DNA of 64,000 nucleotides from positions 424,447-488,446 of the forward strand of contig NZ_LKEV01000002.1 in assembly GCF_001412085.1 (NCBI RefSeq), in the 5' to 3' direction. The notes beneath the pieces were generated by a model, which worked only from the letters and a program-made list of their open reading frames with translations, was not told the DNA's origin and searched no databases. This document shows, piece after piece, positions 34,714 through 44,880 of this stretch. Numbering within the stretch: the stretch's first letter is position 1; each line of letters opens with the position of its first letter. Position numbers and translations under genes: made by a program. Origin of the DNA: Corynebacterium lowii. Its GTDB lineage: Bacteria > Actinomycetota > Actinomycetes > Mycobacteriales > Mycobacteriaceae.

Positions 34714-35907
34714 TTAGGAACTTCTAAGATTCCAAGACGCCCACGAAATAAGCGCGCTAGCAGTAATAATAACCATAATGATGGAAGCCACACCAGACCA
34801 TCCCGCCACCACATACACCGGCCCCAATGCGACAGCGGCAATAGCGCCGCCCAAATAATATCCAGAAAGATAAAGACCAACTATTGCGGACTTACGATCG
34901 GGAATCAAGCGGCCTGCCATAGCAGTGCCCACCGACTGCCCCGCAAAAACGCCAATGCAGGACATAGCCAAACCAACACATACAGATACAACCGAAGGTA
35001 TCAATGTCAAAGCCACGCCTATCATACTCACAACCTGAGAAAGTACGAAGGAGTAGCGCGGCCCAATAACCGAATTAACCCTACCAAACCAAGGGGTTGT
35101 GATAGTTGGCAATAAGAAAATGACGAATATCAACCCGACGGCGCTCGTGGATAGAGAAAAAGGCTCAGCGGTCAGCGCCAGAGAAGCGAAGGTGAACATT
35201 CCCACTTGCTGGAATAGTAGCGTAGCTCCGATGAGGATAGTGAAAATTACGCGAGGATTAAACCCAATCCGGGAACTCGATGCACCCCGCGAATCCTCAC
35301 GGGAATATGGCCGGAGATTCCTCTCAGAGGGAAGCCTCCACCACACATAGAAAAGGATCAACACCAAAATAGTAGAGTTACCCACAAAGGAAAGACGCCA
35401 CGAACCAGTGACATCGACAATGGCCGCCGAGAGCATGCGACCCAAGAATCCACCAAAAGCCGTGCCCGCGACATAGAGGGCATTAAGTTTTAATGATAGA
35501 GGATGGGCATACTCCTCACTGATATAAGCCACCGCCGTAGTAAAGATGAAGGGGCAACATATCCCCTGCACAAGGCGGATAAATAGAAGAGAGTAAAAGT
35601 CCCAAGAAAAACTAGCCAGTATTGTCAATACAGCCATAACCGCAATAGCGATAACCATGATACGGCGCCGCCCGAGACGGTCAGATACCACCCCAGCTAT
35701 GGGGGCCGTCAGAGCCACACCAACCGTCGCCGCACTCACCGTCCATGCTGCTTCAGTAACATCTACCCGAGCCCACACGCTTAAATCATTGAGTATTGGC
35801 TGAGTGGAATAAAGATTAACAAGCGCGGTTACGCCCAATAAAAATAGGGCAATCTTCTCACTAAGTGGAGCAGAGTTTTTTGCAGTATCAGGCTTACTTG
35901 GATTCAA
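34714..35907 (-). CDS. MFS transporter (YnfM/Bcr-like), AT-rich
   Basis: Major-facilitator permease of 397 aa from TTG 35907, with a strong GAGGAGG ribosome-binding site 5 bases upstream. Twelve hydrophobic segments; VSDRLGRRRIMVIAIAVMAVL near residue 80 is the MFS loop-2/3 motif A. The family includes drug and metabolite exporters; the substrate is unknown. Codon use is clearly more AT-rich than neighbours (ATA, AAT, TTA frequent), suggesting acquisition from elsewhere. It lies alone between cutinase and the divergent asparaginase gene. Confidence 0.9.
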   Translation of the reverse strand: MNPSKPDTAKNSAPLSEKIALFLLGVTALVNLYSTQPILNDLSVWARVDVTEAAWTVSAATVGVALTAPIAGVVSDRLGRRRIMVIAIAVMAVLTILASFSWDFYSLLFIRLVQGICCPFIFTTAVAYISEEYAHPLSLKLNALYVAGTAFGGFLGRMLSAAIVDVTGSWRLSFVGNSTILVLILFYVWWRLPSERNLRPYSREDSRGASSSRIGFNPRVIFTILIGATLLFQQVGMFTFASLALTAEPFSLSTSAVGLIFVIFLLPTITTPWFGRVNSVIGPRYSFVLSQVVSMIGVALTLIPSVVSVCVGLAMSCIGVFAGQSVGTAMAGRLIPDRKSAIVGLYLSGYYLGGAIAAVALGPVYVVAGWSGVASIIMVIITASALISWASWNLRSS

Positions 35908-36080
35908 GGTACCTCCTCTAGCAATGGAGTAACTATCGCGCGCATCGCACCACATTAGCCACGCAGATTAATCACGCAGATGAGAACCAATACTCCATGT
36001 GTGACCTTACCAACACCGCAAGGCCTATGCGAGAGATCAACATAACTGCACTGTAGCCTCTTTTTAGCTTTTCCTCGCCC

Positions 36081-36086
36081 TATACT
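36081..36086 (+). promoter_or_regulatory. -10 element for a leaderless asparaginase mRNA
   Basis: TATACT ends seven bases before ATG 36093, the normal distance to a transcription start, so the mRNA probably begins at the start codon. There is no ribosome-binding site before this ATG. The -35 region is not clear. Confidence 0.55.
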
Positions 36087-36092
36087 CAGACC

Positions 36093-37169
36093 ATGAGACC
36101 CCCGAGCATGAAACTCCCGATCCGTACCATTACCGTCCTCGCCGCCCTTGGTCTGCTCAGCGCCTGCACCATCTCCGCTCAGTCCGAGAACACCGAGAAC
36201 CCCACTGGCCCCACCACTACCGAAGAAAGCCAGAACTTCAGCGGCCGCGTAGTGGTGTTGAGCACCGGGGGAACGATTGCCAGCACCACCGATGCCACGG
36301 GGGCGCTGGTGCCTACCGTTTCCGGGGAGGCTCTGATTAGCCCCGTCCGCGACCGCCTCGGATCAGACTTAGACCTTGAGGTGCGCGAGATCGCCCAATT
36401 GGATTCCTCCGCCATGACTTTCCGCGATACCGATACGATTCTCGCGGCTATCTCCCAAGCGCTCACAGACCCCGAGGTCACCGGCGTGGTGGTCACCCAC
36501 GGCACCGATTCGATGGAGGAAACCGCCATCGCCGCCGAGACCTTCCACCCCGATGATCACCCCATCGTGCTCACCGGCGCCATGCGGCCTGCCGACGATC
36601 CCGACCCGGACGGACCCGATAACCTCGCCCAGGCGATCACGCTCGCGGCGAATAAGAACACACGCCCCGGTGCCTACATCGCCTTCCACGGTTCCGTCTA
36701 TCCCGCCCGCGGGGTCTACAAAGCCCACACCACCAAGGACGATGGCTTTGCCACCAACGCCCCGGAGAACGCCCCGAAAAACCCAGCAAACCTCCCCCTA
36801 GCCCCCTTGGACGGCACCGAGGTGGAAATTATCGCCGCCTACCCCGGCGCGCCCCGCGCGCTCATAGACTCCGCCATCGCACGCGGCGCACAAGGGCTCG
36901 TCATTCAGGGCATGGGCGCGGGCAACGTGGGCGGCGAACTAGCCGCCGCCATATCCGACGCCCTGGACCAGGGTGTTGCCGTGGTAATGAGTACCCGCGT
37001 GCCGGAGGGCAGCGTGGAAGCTGCTTATGGCGGCGCGGGCGGTGGAGCCACCCTGCAAGCCCAGGGGGTTATAAGTTCCGGATATCTGCGCCCGGCCCAG
37101 GCGCGCGTACTCCTTGCCGCAGCACTGGCCACCGGCACGGACCCCGCCGTGCTCTTCGGCCAAAACTAG
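36093..37169 (+). CDS. L-asparaginase, exported lipoprotein
   Basis: Hydrolyses asparagine to aspartate and ammonia; 358 aa. An N-terminal signal with lipobox LLSAC (about residues 22-26) indicates an anchored lipoprotein. The catalytic motif VVLSTGGTIAST (about 51-62) and VVTHGTDSMEETA (about 130-142) give the two threonines and the T-D-K-type triad region of type I/II asparaginases. ATG 36093 is favoured because a -10 lies seven bases upstream; a second ATG (36108) is an alternative. The gene is convergent with proA and is AT-richer only upstream. Confidence 0.93.
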   Translation: MRPPSMKLPIRTITVLAALGLLSACTISAQSENTENPTGPTTTEESQNFSGRVVVLSTGGTIASTTDATGALVPTVSGEALISPVRDRLGSDLDLEVREIAQLDSSAMTFRDTDTILAAISQALTDPEVTGVVVTHGTDSMEETAIAAETFHPDDHPIVLTGAMRPADDPDPDGPDNLAQAITLAANKNTRPGAYIAFHGSVYPARGVYKAHTTKDDGFATNAPENAPKNPANLPLAPLDGTEVEIIAAYPGAPRALIDSAIARGAQGLVIQGMGAGNVGGELAAAISDALDQGVAVVMSTRVPEGSVEAAYGGAGGGATLQAQGVISSGYLRPAQARVLLAAALATGTDPAVLFGQN

Positions 37170-37266
37170 CCAGGGCTAGACAGAACTAACCAGAGCCAGC
37201 AATCACAGCACCCACAAACCCCCGTGAGCAAGCAGCAGAGCGGCCAAGGAAACCGAGGGAGAAAAC

Positions 37267-38532
37267 CTAGGGCCGCACCTGGCCGTTGCCCTCCAGAATC
37301 CACTTGGTGCTGGTGAGTTCCGGCAGGGCCATCGGTCCGCGGGCGTGGAGCTTCTGGGTGGAAATACCGATCTCCGCGCCCATGCCGTACACCTCGCCGT
37401 CGGTAAAGGCGGTGGAGGCGTTCACCATCACGGCGGCGGCATCGACCTCCTGGGTAAAACGCTGCGCGGTGGAGTGGTTCTGGGTGGCAATGGCCTCGGT
37501 GTGCCCGGAGGACCAGCGCGTGATGTGGGCAATCGCCCCATCGACGCCGTCCACCACGGCAGCGGCGATGTCCATGCTCAGGTATTCCTCGCCCCAATCC
37601 TCATCGGTAGCGGGCACCACGTCGCCCAGCTGCTCGGGGTCGCCGTGCACGGTCACTCCGGCCTCCTTGAAGGCCGCCACGATGCGCTGCTGTGTGTCGG
37701 TGGGCAGGGCGGCGTCGATAAGCACCGTCTCGGTGGCATTGCACACCGAGGGCCGCCGGGTCTTGCCGTTGAGCGCCATCTCCAGGGCGGAATCGAGGTC
37801 GGCGTCCTTGTCGATGTAGAAGTGGCAGTTGCCCGTGCCCGTCTCGATGGCGGGGACGGTGGCGCCGGTGACCACGGCGTCGATAAGCCGGGCGGAACCG
37901 CGCGGAATCACCACGTCCACCAGCCCGCGCGCGGTGATGAGGTCTTGCACGGAATCGTGGCTTTCGCAGGGCAGAAGTTGCACTGTCTCCCGCGGCAGGC
38001 CGTGCTTCTGTACTACCTCTTGGAGCAGTTCCACCAGGGCAGCGTTGGAGTTGCGGGCGGACTTGGAACCGCGCAGCAGCGCCACGTTGCCGGACTTGAG
38101 CGCCAGGCCAAAGGCATCCACCGTGACGTTGGGGCGGGCCTCATAGACCATGCCCATCACGCCCAGAGGCACGCGCACCTGGCGCATGGCGATGCCATTG
38201 GGCATAACGTGGCCGCGCATCACCTCCCCCACCGGATCGGGCAGGCTGGCTACCTGGCGCAGTCCCCCGGCCATGCCCTCAATGCGCCCCGTATCCAGGG
38301 AGAGGCGGTCCACCAGGGAGTCCGACATTCCGGCCTCCCGCCCGGCCTCGACATCGAGGGCATTGGCCGCCAGCACGCGCTCGGCCTGGCTCACCAGGGC
38401 CTCGGCGGCGGCAAGGAGCACCTCGTTCTTCTGCGCGGAGGTCAACCTGGCGATCTGCGGGGCGGCGTCCTTGGCCGCCCGGGCCTTGGTAAGAACCTCT
38501 GTGCGCTCTGACTCACGAGTTTTAGCGTCCAT
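37267..38532 (-). CDS. proA: Gamma-glutamyl phosphate reductase
   Basis: Second step of proline synthesis, reducing glutamyl-5-phosphate to the semialdehyde with NADPH. 421 aa, normal length. Conserved [30 protein letters not shown] near residue 130 and the catalytic-cysteine motif [13 protein letters not shown] near residue 260. Two copies of the dispersed 13-mer (37711 and 37876) are inside it, both in LIDA contexts. proB lies about 3 kb away, beyond other genes. Confidence 0.97.
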   Translation of the reverse strand: MDAKTRESERTEVLTKARAAKDAAPQIARLTSAQKNEVLLAAAEALVSQAERVLAANALDVEAGREAGMSDSLVDRLSLDTGRIEGMAGGLRQVASLPDPVGEVMRGHVMPNGIAMRQVRVPLGVMGMVYEARPNVTVDAFGLALKSGNVALLRGSKSARNSNAALVELLQEVVQKHGLPRETVQLLPCESHDSVQDLITARGLVDVVIPRGSARLIDAVVTGATVPAIETGTGNCHFYIDKDADLDSALEMALNGKTRRPSVCNATETVLIDAALPTDTQQRIVAAFKEAGVTVHGDPEQLGDVVPATDEDWGEEYLSMDIAAAVVDGVDGAIAHITRWSSGHTEAIATQNHSTAQRFTQEVDAAAVMVNASTAFTDGEVYGMGAEIGISTQKLHARGPMALPELTSTKWILEGNGQVRP

Positions 38533-38652
38533 GCCACGCGAGTGTACGCGAGGGGCGGGTCATTCTTCTTCCGTGCGGTCTGCTTCCGGCTCCTCCGCAG
38601 GGGCTTGTCGACGCCGCCCCGCGCCCTCCTGCCCGGTATTCTCCTGCTCTGT

Positions 38653-39465
38653 TCACGCTTCCCAGCGCTGCCGCGTTTCCCGCGCTTTTTTCGCGCGCCG
38701 CAACGAGATCACCCCAACGACCAAGCCGAGCACCAAGGGAATCCATATCTTGTTGTGCTCCAGCAGCCACAGCACCCAATCCGGCAGCGTTATATCTGGC
38801 ATTTCCGGCCACGGAATATCCGGCCACGGAATCGAGGGAAGCGAAATATTCGGCCAGGGAATTGAGGGTAAAGAGACATCCGGCAGCGGAATACTGGGAA
38901 GGGAAACATCGGGGAAGAAACTCAGCAGCCACTTAATAAACCGGGAAATAAGCGGACCCAATACCAGCACGCCGATGGCCCAACCCGCCTTGCCCATGCC
39001 TCCAACCAGGGGATAGACCAGGCGCTTCCACGGCGATTCCTGCATAGCCCGGTAGTATTTCTCCGCCTTGGAGCCCGGTGGCGGGACCATATCTACTACT
39101 TCGCCGGGGGCGGATTCCACGTAGGCGGCCTTAATCCACCGCCCCATAAAGCCGGTTTCCATGCGCAGGCGCGGGCGCGACGGCGTGGTGATTTTGACCG
39201 TGTACTCGCCCTCTTTGAGCACTCCCTCCGGGGCGGTGGCCAGCGGAATCACGCGCTTTTCTAGTTGCTTATAGCGCGCCACCGGAACCCCCTCCCGCAG
39301 CACGAGCAAGGTGGGGAAGATCGGTGCCTCCTCCCCCTCGGGAAAGCCAGGGTCAAAGGCGCGCAGTTGCTGCGCCGAACCCGCATACACCCGAATCTCC
39401 CCTAATTCCGGGTGGTCGAGAGTCCACTCCTCGGGTGCAGCACCGCCCACGGAATCTTCACTCAT
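38653..39465 (-). CDS. Membrane protein with a Trp/Pro-rich repeat segment
   Basis: Protein of 270 aa, no family recognised. The N-terminal ~135 residues are soluble (LGEIRVYAGSAQQL...). A hydrophobic segment GWAIGVLVLGPLISRFIKWLLSFF is followed by about 50 residues of imperfect repeats built from LPSIP, PWPDI and LPDVS (residues ~189-230), then a second membrane segment and a basic tail KKARETRQRW. The repeats are visible in DNA as tandem GGAATATCCGG/GGAAT-type units. The role is unknown; a scaffold or pore-like function cannot be excluded. Confidence 0.7.
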   Translation of the reverse strand: MSEDSVGGAAPEEWTLDHPELGEIRVYAGSAQQLRAFDPGFPEGEEAPIFPTLLVLREGVPVARYKQLEKRVIPLATAPEGVLKEGEYTVKITTPSRPRLRMETGFMGRWIKAAYVESAPGEVVDMVPPPGSKAEKYYRAMQESPWKRLVYPLVGGMGKAGWAIGVLVLGPLISRFIKWLLSFFPDVSLPSIPLPDVSLPSIPWPNISLPSIPWPDIPWPEMPDITLPDWVLWLLEHNKIWIPLVLGLVVGVISLRRAKKARETRQRWEA

Positions 39466-39483
39466 GCGGGCAGGCTAACACAC

Positions 39484-39763
39484 GAGTGTCCACGGCCCTG
39501 GGCGGCAACCACATCGGAGAGTTTCTGGACCCCTGCTGACCATCGCGCTGCCACGTATCCGCGACTTCCGCGGCCTGTCCGATCAGTAGTTCGACGGCCA
39601 CGGCAACTACACCTTCGGCCTCAACGAGCAATCCATGTTCTACGAAATCGACGTAAACAAGATTGATCGTCCACGCGGTATGAACATCACCGTTGTCACC
39701 ACCGCGACCAACGATGAGGAAAGCCGCGCACTGCTGCGCAAGCTGGGCTTCCCATTCAAGTAG
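39484..39763 (+). pseudogene. Fragment of ribosomal protein L5 gene (rplE), degenerate
   Basis: From 39533 the frame reads LLTIALPRIRDFRGLSDQ, stop, [17 protein letters not shown]...[12 protein letters not shown], stop: the C-terminal ~77 residues of bacterial L5. The internal TAG at 39587 replaces the usual CAG glutamine; upstream, a one-base deletion at GACCCCTGCTG (about 39528) and poorer similarity mark the decayed part. It is far from any ribosomal operon and has no start. Its codon use is highly biased, as in ribosomal genes, so it is a fairly recent duplicate fragment. Confidence 0.88.
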
Positions 39764-39949
39764 ACCGGCTCCGCTGAGTAATTCGGCGAAAGCCTAGCTC
39801 CTTCTGGAAAACCCTCACGGAGTTTCCACATGAGGGCCGACCGCAGAAAACCCCGTACATCCTAAACCCATAATCATCATCCTGTTCCCCTCACTTTGCT
39901 TGGGGAGAGAATAATCGAGGAAGGGAAGTACGGGATTTTTTGCTGCCTA

Positions 39950-40156
39950 CTAGGACTGCTTGCCTTCCTTATGGAGGGAGTAAGACTGCACGGCCATGAG
40001 GGCGAAGATGGCCCACAGGAGACCAGTGCTGTTACCGCGTACGGGAGCCCAGTACATTGCGCCGAAAAGGGCTACAGCGGCGAGGATGACTGAGAGGATC
40101 AACCAGAGGGTGCGGAGCTTATTGTTCTGAGACTGGAACATAATATTCGAGGACAA
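39950..40156 (-). CDS. Small two-helix membrane protein
   Basis: 68 aa frame from TTG 40156 or 63 aa from ATG 40141 (MFQSQNNKLRTLWLILS). Two hydrophobic segments (LWLILSVILAAVALFGAMYW and GLLWAIFALMAVQSYSL) separated by a short basic loop. No family recognised. Flanking gaps of 186 and 236 bases hold no other supported feature. Confidence 0.55.
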   Translation of the reverse strand: MSSNIMFQSQNNKLRTLWLILSVILAAVALFGAMYWAPVRGNSTGLLWAIFALMAVQSYSLHKEGKQS

Positions 40157-40392
40157 TCCTTTTCGAGGGGCATAGGTAACGGGGATTACGCACCAGAGTT
40201 AAGTGCGTGCGGGTTACAGCGCTGCTGGTGATTTAAGAAATGTTTAGTAGTCCTTCCGCCGATAAATATTATCAGAGGCATTTCTGTGGTGCTGGGTAAT
40301 GAAGGGTGGGACTGATGCATCCAGGAGCCAAGCACAGGCACCAAGAACCAGGGCATCAATGCACCCAAGGCACCAGAAACCGAACACCGGCC

Positions 40393-41313
40393 CTAGTACC
40401 CCGCCACCGGATCGCACTCGGTTTCCATGCGCTCGCCTGCCTCATAGAGCGCGGCATTGCGCACCGCCAGGGCGGGCAGGCTGCGGCGCATGATCGGCAC
40501 CGTATTGGTGGTGTGCGGGGTTATCAGGCAGTTATCCAGCTCCCACAGCGGGTGATTATCCGGCAGCGGTTCCGGGTCGGTCACATCGAGGCCCGCCCCC
40601 GCAATCTGCTTGGCGCGCAGCGCCGATACCAGGGCATCGGTATCCACCAGCGGCCCGCGCCCGGCGTTAATGAGGAAGGCGGAGGGCTTCATCTGCTCTA
40701 GAACCTCGGCGTTCACGAGGTCGTGTGTTTCCTCGGTGAGCGGAGCGAGCAGCACCACGAAGTCCGCGCGGCCCCACAGGGCGGGTTCCTCCTGCAAGCG
40801 CGCTATCGGATAGGTTTCCTGCGCTCCGGGCACCTCGCGGCCGCTTCTATTCACGGCTATGACGTGGCAGCCAAAGGGATCAAGCAGTTCGATGAGCCTG
40901 CGCCCAATGCCGCCCGCGCCCACAATCATCACGGTCTTATCCTCATAGAGGAATGACGACTCATGCTGCATCGTCTCCGCCACGTCCCAGGAGGCCCGCG
41001 CGGTCACGAGCTTGTACATGTGCGCGGCACCCAGCATGAGGCCCAGCGTTCCCTCGGCCACGGAATCGGCATAGAGGCCTGCGGCATTGGCCCAGCGCAC
41101 GTCACCGCTCAGCAGGCCTGCCTCGCGCAGCCCGTCGAGCCCTGCAAAGGCCATCTGCACGTACTTCACGCTGGCTGGCAGCTCCGGGAAGTCCTCGGCC
41201 CCGCCGTGGAATACCAGGAACTCCGCGCCGTCGAGCGGGCCGTGCTCGTGCCCCGCCGCTTCTAGTCCTTGCACTACCTCCGGCCACGGGGTAGGCAGCA
41301 TGGCAAATCTCAT
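40393..41313 (-). CDS. D-isomer-specific 2-hydroxyacid dehydrogenase
   Basis: NAD(P)-dependent oxidoreductase of 306 aa. The C-terminal NAD-binding half has VMIVGAGGIGRRLIELLDPFG (about 130-150), INAGRGPLVDTDAL (about 215-228) and a PLPDNHPLWELDNCLITPHTT C-terminal stretch with the catalytic His. The N-terminal substrate domain is short. It follows proB by nine bases, an arrangement often seen in corynebacteria; substrate unknown. Confidence 0.92.
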   Translation of the reverse strand: MRFAMLPTPWPEVVQGLEAAGHEHGPLDGAEFLVFHGGAEDFPELPASVKYVQMAFAGLDGLREAGLLSGDVRWANAAGLYADSVAEGTLGLMLGAAHMYKLVTARASWDVAETMQHESSFLYEDKTVMIVGAGGIGRRLIELLDPFGCHVIAVNRSGREVPGAQETYPIARLQEEPALWGRADFVVLLAPLTEETHDLVNAEVLEQMKPSAFLINAGRGPLVDTDALVSALRAKQIAGAGLDVTDPEPLPDNHPLWELDNCLITPHTTNTVPIMRRSLPALAVRNAALYEAGERMETECDPVAGY

Positions 41314-41322
41314 CGCTCCCCC

Positions 41323-42426
41323 TTAACGGCGCGCGGCAAAGTAGGAAAGATAATCGGTGTGTACCACCGGGCGGCGCTGTTCCTCGTCCAGTTCAGAGGT
41401 CTTTTTACCGATCATCCCCTGCAACTCTTCCGCCGAGTACGCCACCTCGCCGCGGCCCACGATCTCATCGGCTTCATCCACGATGTCCACGATCTGCCCG
41501 GACTCAAAATCACCCAGCACCCCGGTAATTCCCACCGCCAGCAGCGAGGTGCCACCGGTGCGGATCGCCTGGGCTGCCCCGGCGTCGATACGCAGTTTGC
41601 CCACCGTATCCGCCGCATACAGCGCCCAGAACTTCCAGGCGGAAAGGCGGTTGTCCTTGGGGTAGAACACCGTGCCCACCTCGGCGGTGTCCAGCGCCTC
41701 GCTTATCGACGCCGCCGAGGCCAGCAGCACCGGCACCCCGCCGCGGGAGGCCAGGCGCGCCGCCTCGATCTTGGAGGCCATGCCCCCGGTGCCCACGGCC
41801 CCGCCGTCGCCGGCCTCGATGCCGTGAAGATCGGAGTCATCGCGCACCTCGGAGATGAATCGCGCCTCCGGGTCGGCGGGGTTGCGGTCGTAGAGGCCAT
41901 CGACGTCGGAAAGCAAGACCAGGGCGTCCGCCCACACCAGGTGCGCTACCAGGGCGGAGAGGCGATCGTTGTCGCCAAAGTGGAACTCCGAGGTAGCCAC
42001 GGTGTCATTCTCATTGATGATGGGCACGGTGCCCATCTGGCGCAGACGGTCGATGGTGCGCTGGGCGTTGCGGGCGCGGTCGCGCACCCCCGTATCGCCC
42101 GCCGTGAGGAGCACCTGAGCCACCGTGCGGTTGTAGCGGGCAAAGGACTTGCCCCATTCGTGCGCCAGTTCCACCTGCCCCACGGCCGCTGCAGCCTGCT
42201 TAGTGGCCAGATCGGTGGGGCGCTGCTTGAGGCCCAACGGCCCCATTCCGGCGGCCACCGCGCCGGAGGAAACCACAATCACATCCGTATCCCGCTTCAT
42301 GCGAGCGGTGAGGGCATCCACGATCTCATCCAAGCGGGAGGTATCCACCGTGTGGGCCTCGTTGGTGAGGGAAGAAGAGCCGATCTTGACTACGATTCTC
42401 TTTGCGTTGGCAAGATATTCTCTCAT
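41323..42426 (-). CDS. proB: Glutamate 5-kinase
   Basis: First step of proline synthesis. 367 aa from ATG 42426 ([23 protein letters not shown]); a GTG six codons upstream also opens the frame. Amino-acid-kinase domain ([29 protein letters not shown] near 215), then a C-terminal PUA domain ([22 protein letters not shown]) typical of long ProB forms. One exact copy of the dispersed 13-mer lies at 41700. It follows obg by about 20 bases. Confidence 0.97.
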   Translation of the reverse strand: MREYLANAKRIVVKIGSSSLTNEAHTVDTSRLDEIVDALTARMKRDTDVIVVSSGAVAAGMGPLGLKQRPTDLATKQAAAAVGQVELAHEWGKSFARYNRTVAQVLLTAGDTGVRDRARNAQRTIDRLRQMGTVPIINENDTVATSEFHFGDNDRLSALVAHLVWADALVLLSDVDGLYDRNPADPEARFISEVRDDSDLHGIEAGDGGAVGTGGMASKIEAARLASRGGVPVLLASAASISEALDTAEVGTVFYPKDNRLSAWKFWALYAADTVGKLRIDAGAAQAIRTGGTSLLAVGITGVLGDFESGQIVDIVDEADEIVGRGEVAYSAEELQGMIGKKTSELDEEQRRPVVHTDYLSYFAARR

Positions 42427-42446
42427 GTTCACTACATGGTACACAC

Positions 42447-43973
42447 CTAGCCTTGCCAGCGATCCCTGTCCGAGGGCCCCTCATCGTCATATTGGTACTC
42501 ATCAATGAGCCCACGGCGGGCCTGGGAGGCGCGCTTGCGCTCGGCTGCCGACGCCCTCGTGTTCCGTGCCAGGCGCGGATCGGTACCGCGCGCGGTCATG
42601 GTGAGATCATCGCCCGCGGTGGTCAGCGGCTCCCATTCAAAGGTGACCTCACCGATGGTCACGGTGGCCCCCTCCTGGGCACCGGCCTTAAACAGCGCCT
42701 CTTCCACCCCGGCGCGAGCCAGACGGTCAGCCAGGTAACCCACGGCCTCATCGTTTTCAAAGTCCGTCTGCACAATCCAGCGCTCGGGCTTGTTGCCGCG
42801 CACGATGTAGGCTCCCGGCTCCTCGGGATCGGGCAGCACCTCAAAGTCCTGCTTACCACCGCGGCCACGGGAGTTCGCGCGCGCATCCACCGCGCGCGGG
42901 CGGATCACCGTGTTCTCCTTCTTTACCTTCGGACGGCGCTTGCGATCAGCCTCCACGATCTCCAACAGGGCGTACTTCAACGGGTCCAGGCCACGGCGCG
43001 CCACGGCGGAGATGATGAAGATGGGCCAGCCAAAGCGCTCTTCCAGCTCCGGCTTCACGAACTCCGCTAGCTCCTCGGCCTCCGGCACATCGGCCTTGTT
43101 GAGCACGATGATCCTGGGGCGCTCGCGCAGGTCACCCAGGCCGGTATCTTGGTCCAGGGCCGATTGGTAGGCCGCCAGCTCATCTTCTAGGGCCTCAATA
43201 TCGGAGATGGGATCGCGCCCCGATTCCAAGGTGGCGGTATCCACCACGTGTACCAGCACCGCCGTGCGCTCGATGTGGCGCAGAAAGTCCAGGCCCAGCC
43301 CCTTACCCTCGCTGGCTCCGGGAATCAAACCCGGTACATCCGCCACCGTAAAGGTCTGGTTGCTCACGTTCACCACCCCCAGATTGGGCTGCAAGGTGGT
43401 AAAGGGATAATCACCGATCTTGGGGCGCGCCGCCGAAAGCACCGAGATGAGCGAGGACTTCCCCGCCGAGGGGAAGCCCACCAGGCCCACATCGGCCACG
43501 GACTTCAATTCCAAAATGAGGTCGCGCTCCTCCCCCGGTTCTCCCTTCAGGGCAAAGCCGGGGGCCTTACGGTTGTGGCTGGCCAGGGCCGCATTGCCCA
43601 GGCCGCCATAGCCGCCAGTAGCGGCGATAAAGCGCTCCCCCGGAACCGTGAGATCGGCCAGGGCCTCCCCGGCGTCGTCAAGCACCACCGTGCCCACCGG
43701 GACCTCTAGCACCAGGTCCTCCCCGCGGGCGCCATTGCGGTGGTCACCGGCGCCATTGGCGCCGCGCTTGGCCTTCAAGTGCGGGTGGAAGTGAAAATCA
43801 AGGAGGGTATGCACCTGGGGGGATACCTCTAATACGATGTCCCCGCCGTGGCCGCCATTGCCACCATCGGGGCCACCCAAGGGCTTGAACTTTTCCCGGT
43901 GCACCGAAGCGGCGCCGTGGCCGCCATCGCCGGCGGAACAATGCAGGACCACGCGGTCAATGAAGCGAGCCAT
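42447..43973 (-). CDS. obg: GTPase Obg
   Basis: Essential ribosome-assembly and stringent-response GTPase. 508 aa. The Gly-rich Obg domain is at the N-terminus ([15 protein letters not shown]), then G1 [10 protein letters not shown] (about residue 168), G2/G3 [17 protein letters not shown]4 NKADVPE. The C-terminal OCT domain (about residues 345-430, [17 protein letters not shown]) and a charged tail end the protein. In the rplU-rpmA-obg-proB gene order. Confidence 0.97.
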   Translation of the reverse strand: MARFIDRVVLHCSAGDGGHGAASVHREKFKPLGGPDGGNGGHGGDIVLEVSPQVHTLLDFHFHPHLKAKRGANGAGDHRNGARGEDLVLEVPVGTVVLDDAGEALADLTVPGERFIAATGGYGGLGNAALASHNRKAPGFALKGEPGEERDLILELKSVADVGLVGFPSAGKSSLISVLSAARPKIGDYPFTTLQPNLGVVNVSNQTFTVADVPGLIPGASEGKGLGLDFLRHIERTAVLVHVVDTATLESGRDPISDIEALEDELAAYQSALDQDTGLGDLRERPRIIVLNKADVPEAEELAEFVKPELEERFGWPIFIISAVARRGLDPLKYALLEIVEADRKRRPKVKKENTVIRPRAVDARANSRGRGGKQDFEVLPDPEEPGAYIVRGNKPERWIVQTDFENDEAVGYLADRLARAGVEEALFKAGAQEGATVTIGEVTFEWEPLTTAGDDLTMTARGTDPRLARNTRASAAERKRASQARRGLIDEYQYDDEGPSDRDRWQG

Positions 43974-44058
43974 GACAGCACTCCTTATATATGTAGAAAT
44001 CTGAGCATACCGATGCTACCACCCCGTATTCCCCCATTTATGTGCCCACAAATACCAA

Positions 44059-44106
44059 CGTGGCCCCGCCACTCGATGAGGAGCAGCGGGGCCACGCGGA
44101 TAAAAA
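44059..44106 (-). terminator. Hairpin terminator after rpmA
   Basis: An 11-bp perfect stem (44059-44069 CGTGGCCCCGC with 44096-44106) encloses a 26-base loop. It lies directly after the rpmA stop, before the obg gene. The T run on the minus side is weak. Confidence 0.6.
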
Positions 44107-44107
44107 C

Positions 44108-44380
44108 TTAGGCAGACGCGGCGGCCGGCTCGGCCTCCACGATGTTCACCATGCGGCGGTTGCGCTTGATGGAGAACTGCACTGCGCCTTCCTTGAGGGC
44201 GAAGAGCGTGTCATCGCCGCCACGGCCGACGTTCTCACCGGGGTGGAACTTGGTGCCGCGCTGACGCACCAGGATCTCACCGGCGTTGACCTTCTGGCCG
44301 CCAAAACGCTTCACGCCGAGGCGCTTGGCATTTGAATCGCGACCGTTACTAGAGCTAGATGCACCCTTCTTGTGTGCCAT
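44108..44380 (-). CDS. rpmA: 50S ribosomal protein L27
   Basis: Large-subunit protein near the peptidyl-transferase centre. 90 aa. Starts [29 protein letters not shown] and has the typical [30 protein letters not shown]. It follows rplU by about 30 bases. Confidence 0.98.
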   Translation of the reverse strand: MAHKKGASSSSNGRDSNAKRLGVKRFGGQKVNAGEILVRQRGTKFHPGENVGRGGDDTLFALKEGAVQFSIKRNRRMVNIVEAEPAAASA

Positions 44381-44409
44381 GTGGGTTTGCCTCCCTCGCT
44401 AAAAGCTGG

Positions 44410-44715
44410 TTACTTAACGCCGGTGACCTTGAGAACGGTCAGCTGCTGGCGGTGGCCCTGACGAACCTTGTAGCCGGTCTTGTTCTTGTACTTCAGAATC
44501 TTGATCTTCGGGCCCTTGGTGTGCTCCACGATCTCAGCGGAGACCTGCACACCCTCAAGCTCGGAAGCGTTGGACTTAATATCGGCGCCATCGACGAGCA
44601 GAATCGGGGTGAGAGCCACGGACGAACCCGGCTCACCCTCGATCTTCTCGACCTTGACGAGGTCACCTTCGGCAACCTTGTACTGCTTTCCGCCGGTCTT
44701 GACGATCGCGTACAT
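44410..44715 (-). CDS. rplU: 50S ribosomal protein L21
   Basis: 101 aa from ATG 44715 ([18 protein letters not shown]), the standard L21 start, with AAGGGGTA upstream; the longer open frame upstream is not used. Ends [21 protein letters not shown]. First gene of the rplU-rpmA cluster. The ~165 bases before it, to rne, contain the presumed promoter but no motif I can name with confidence. Confidence 0.98.
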   Translation of the reverse strand: MYAIVKTGGKQYKVAEGDLVKVEKIEGEPGSSVALTPILLVDGADIKSNASELEGVQVSAEIVEHTKGPKIKILKYKNKTGYKVRQGHRQQLTVLKVTGVK

Positions 44716-44880
44716 CGGAGGGCTACCCCTTATCTGGAATCTCGGCTCAGACCCTCGCGGGCCTGACATGGACAGGTACTCAAATGCTTCGGAGCGCTGA
44801 CAACACACAGATAGGTGGAATAAGCCCCAAAACAGCGACTGCCAAAGGTTACCCTGTGGCAGCCACCAAACACAAACCGC

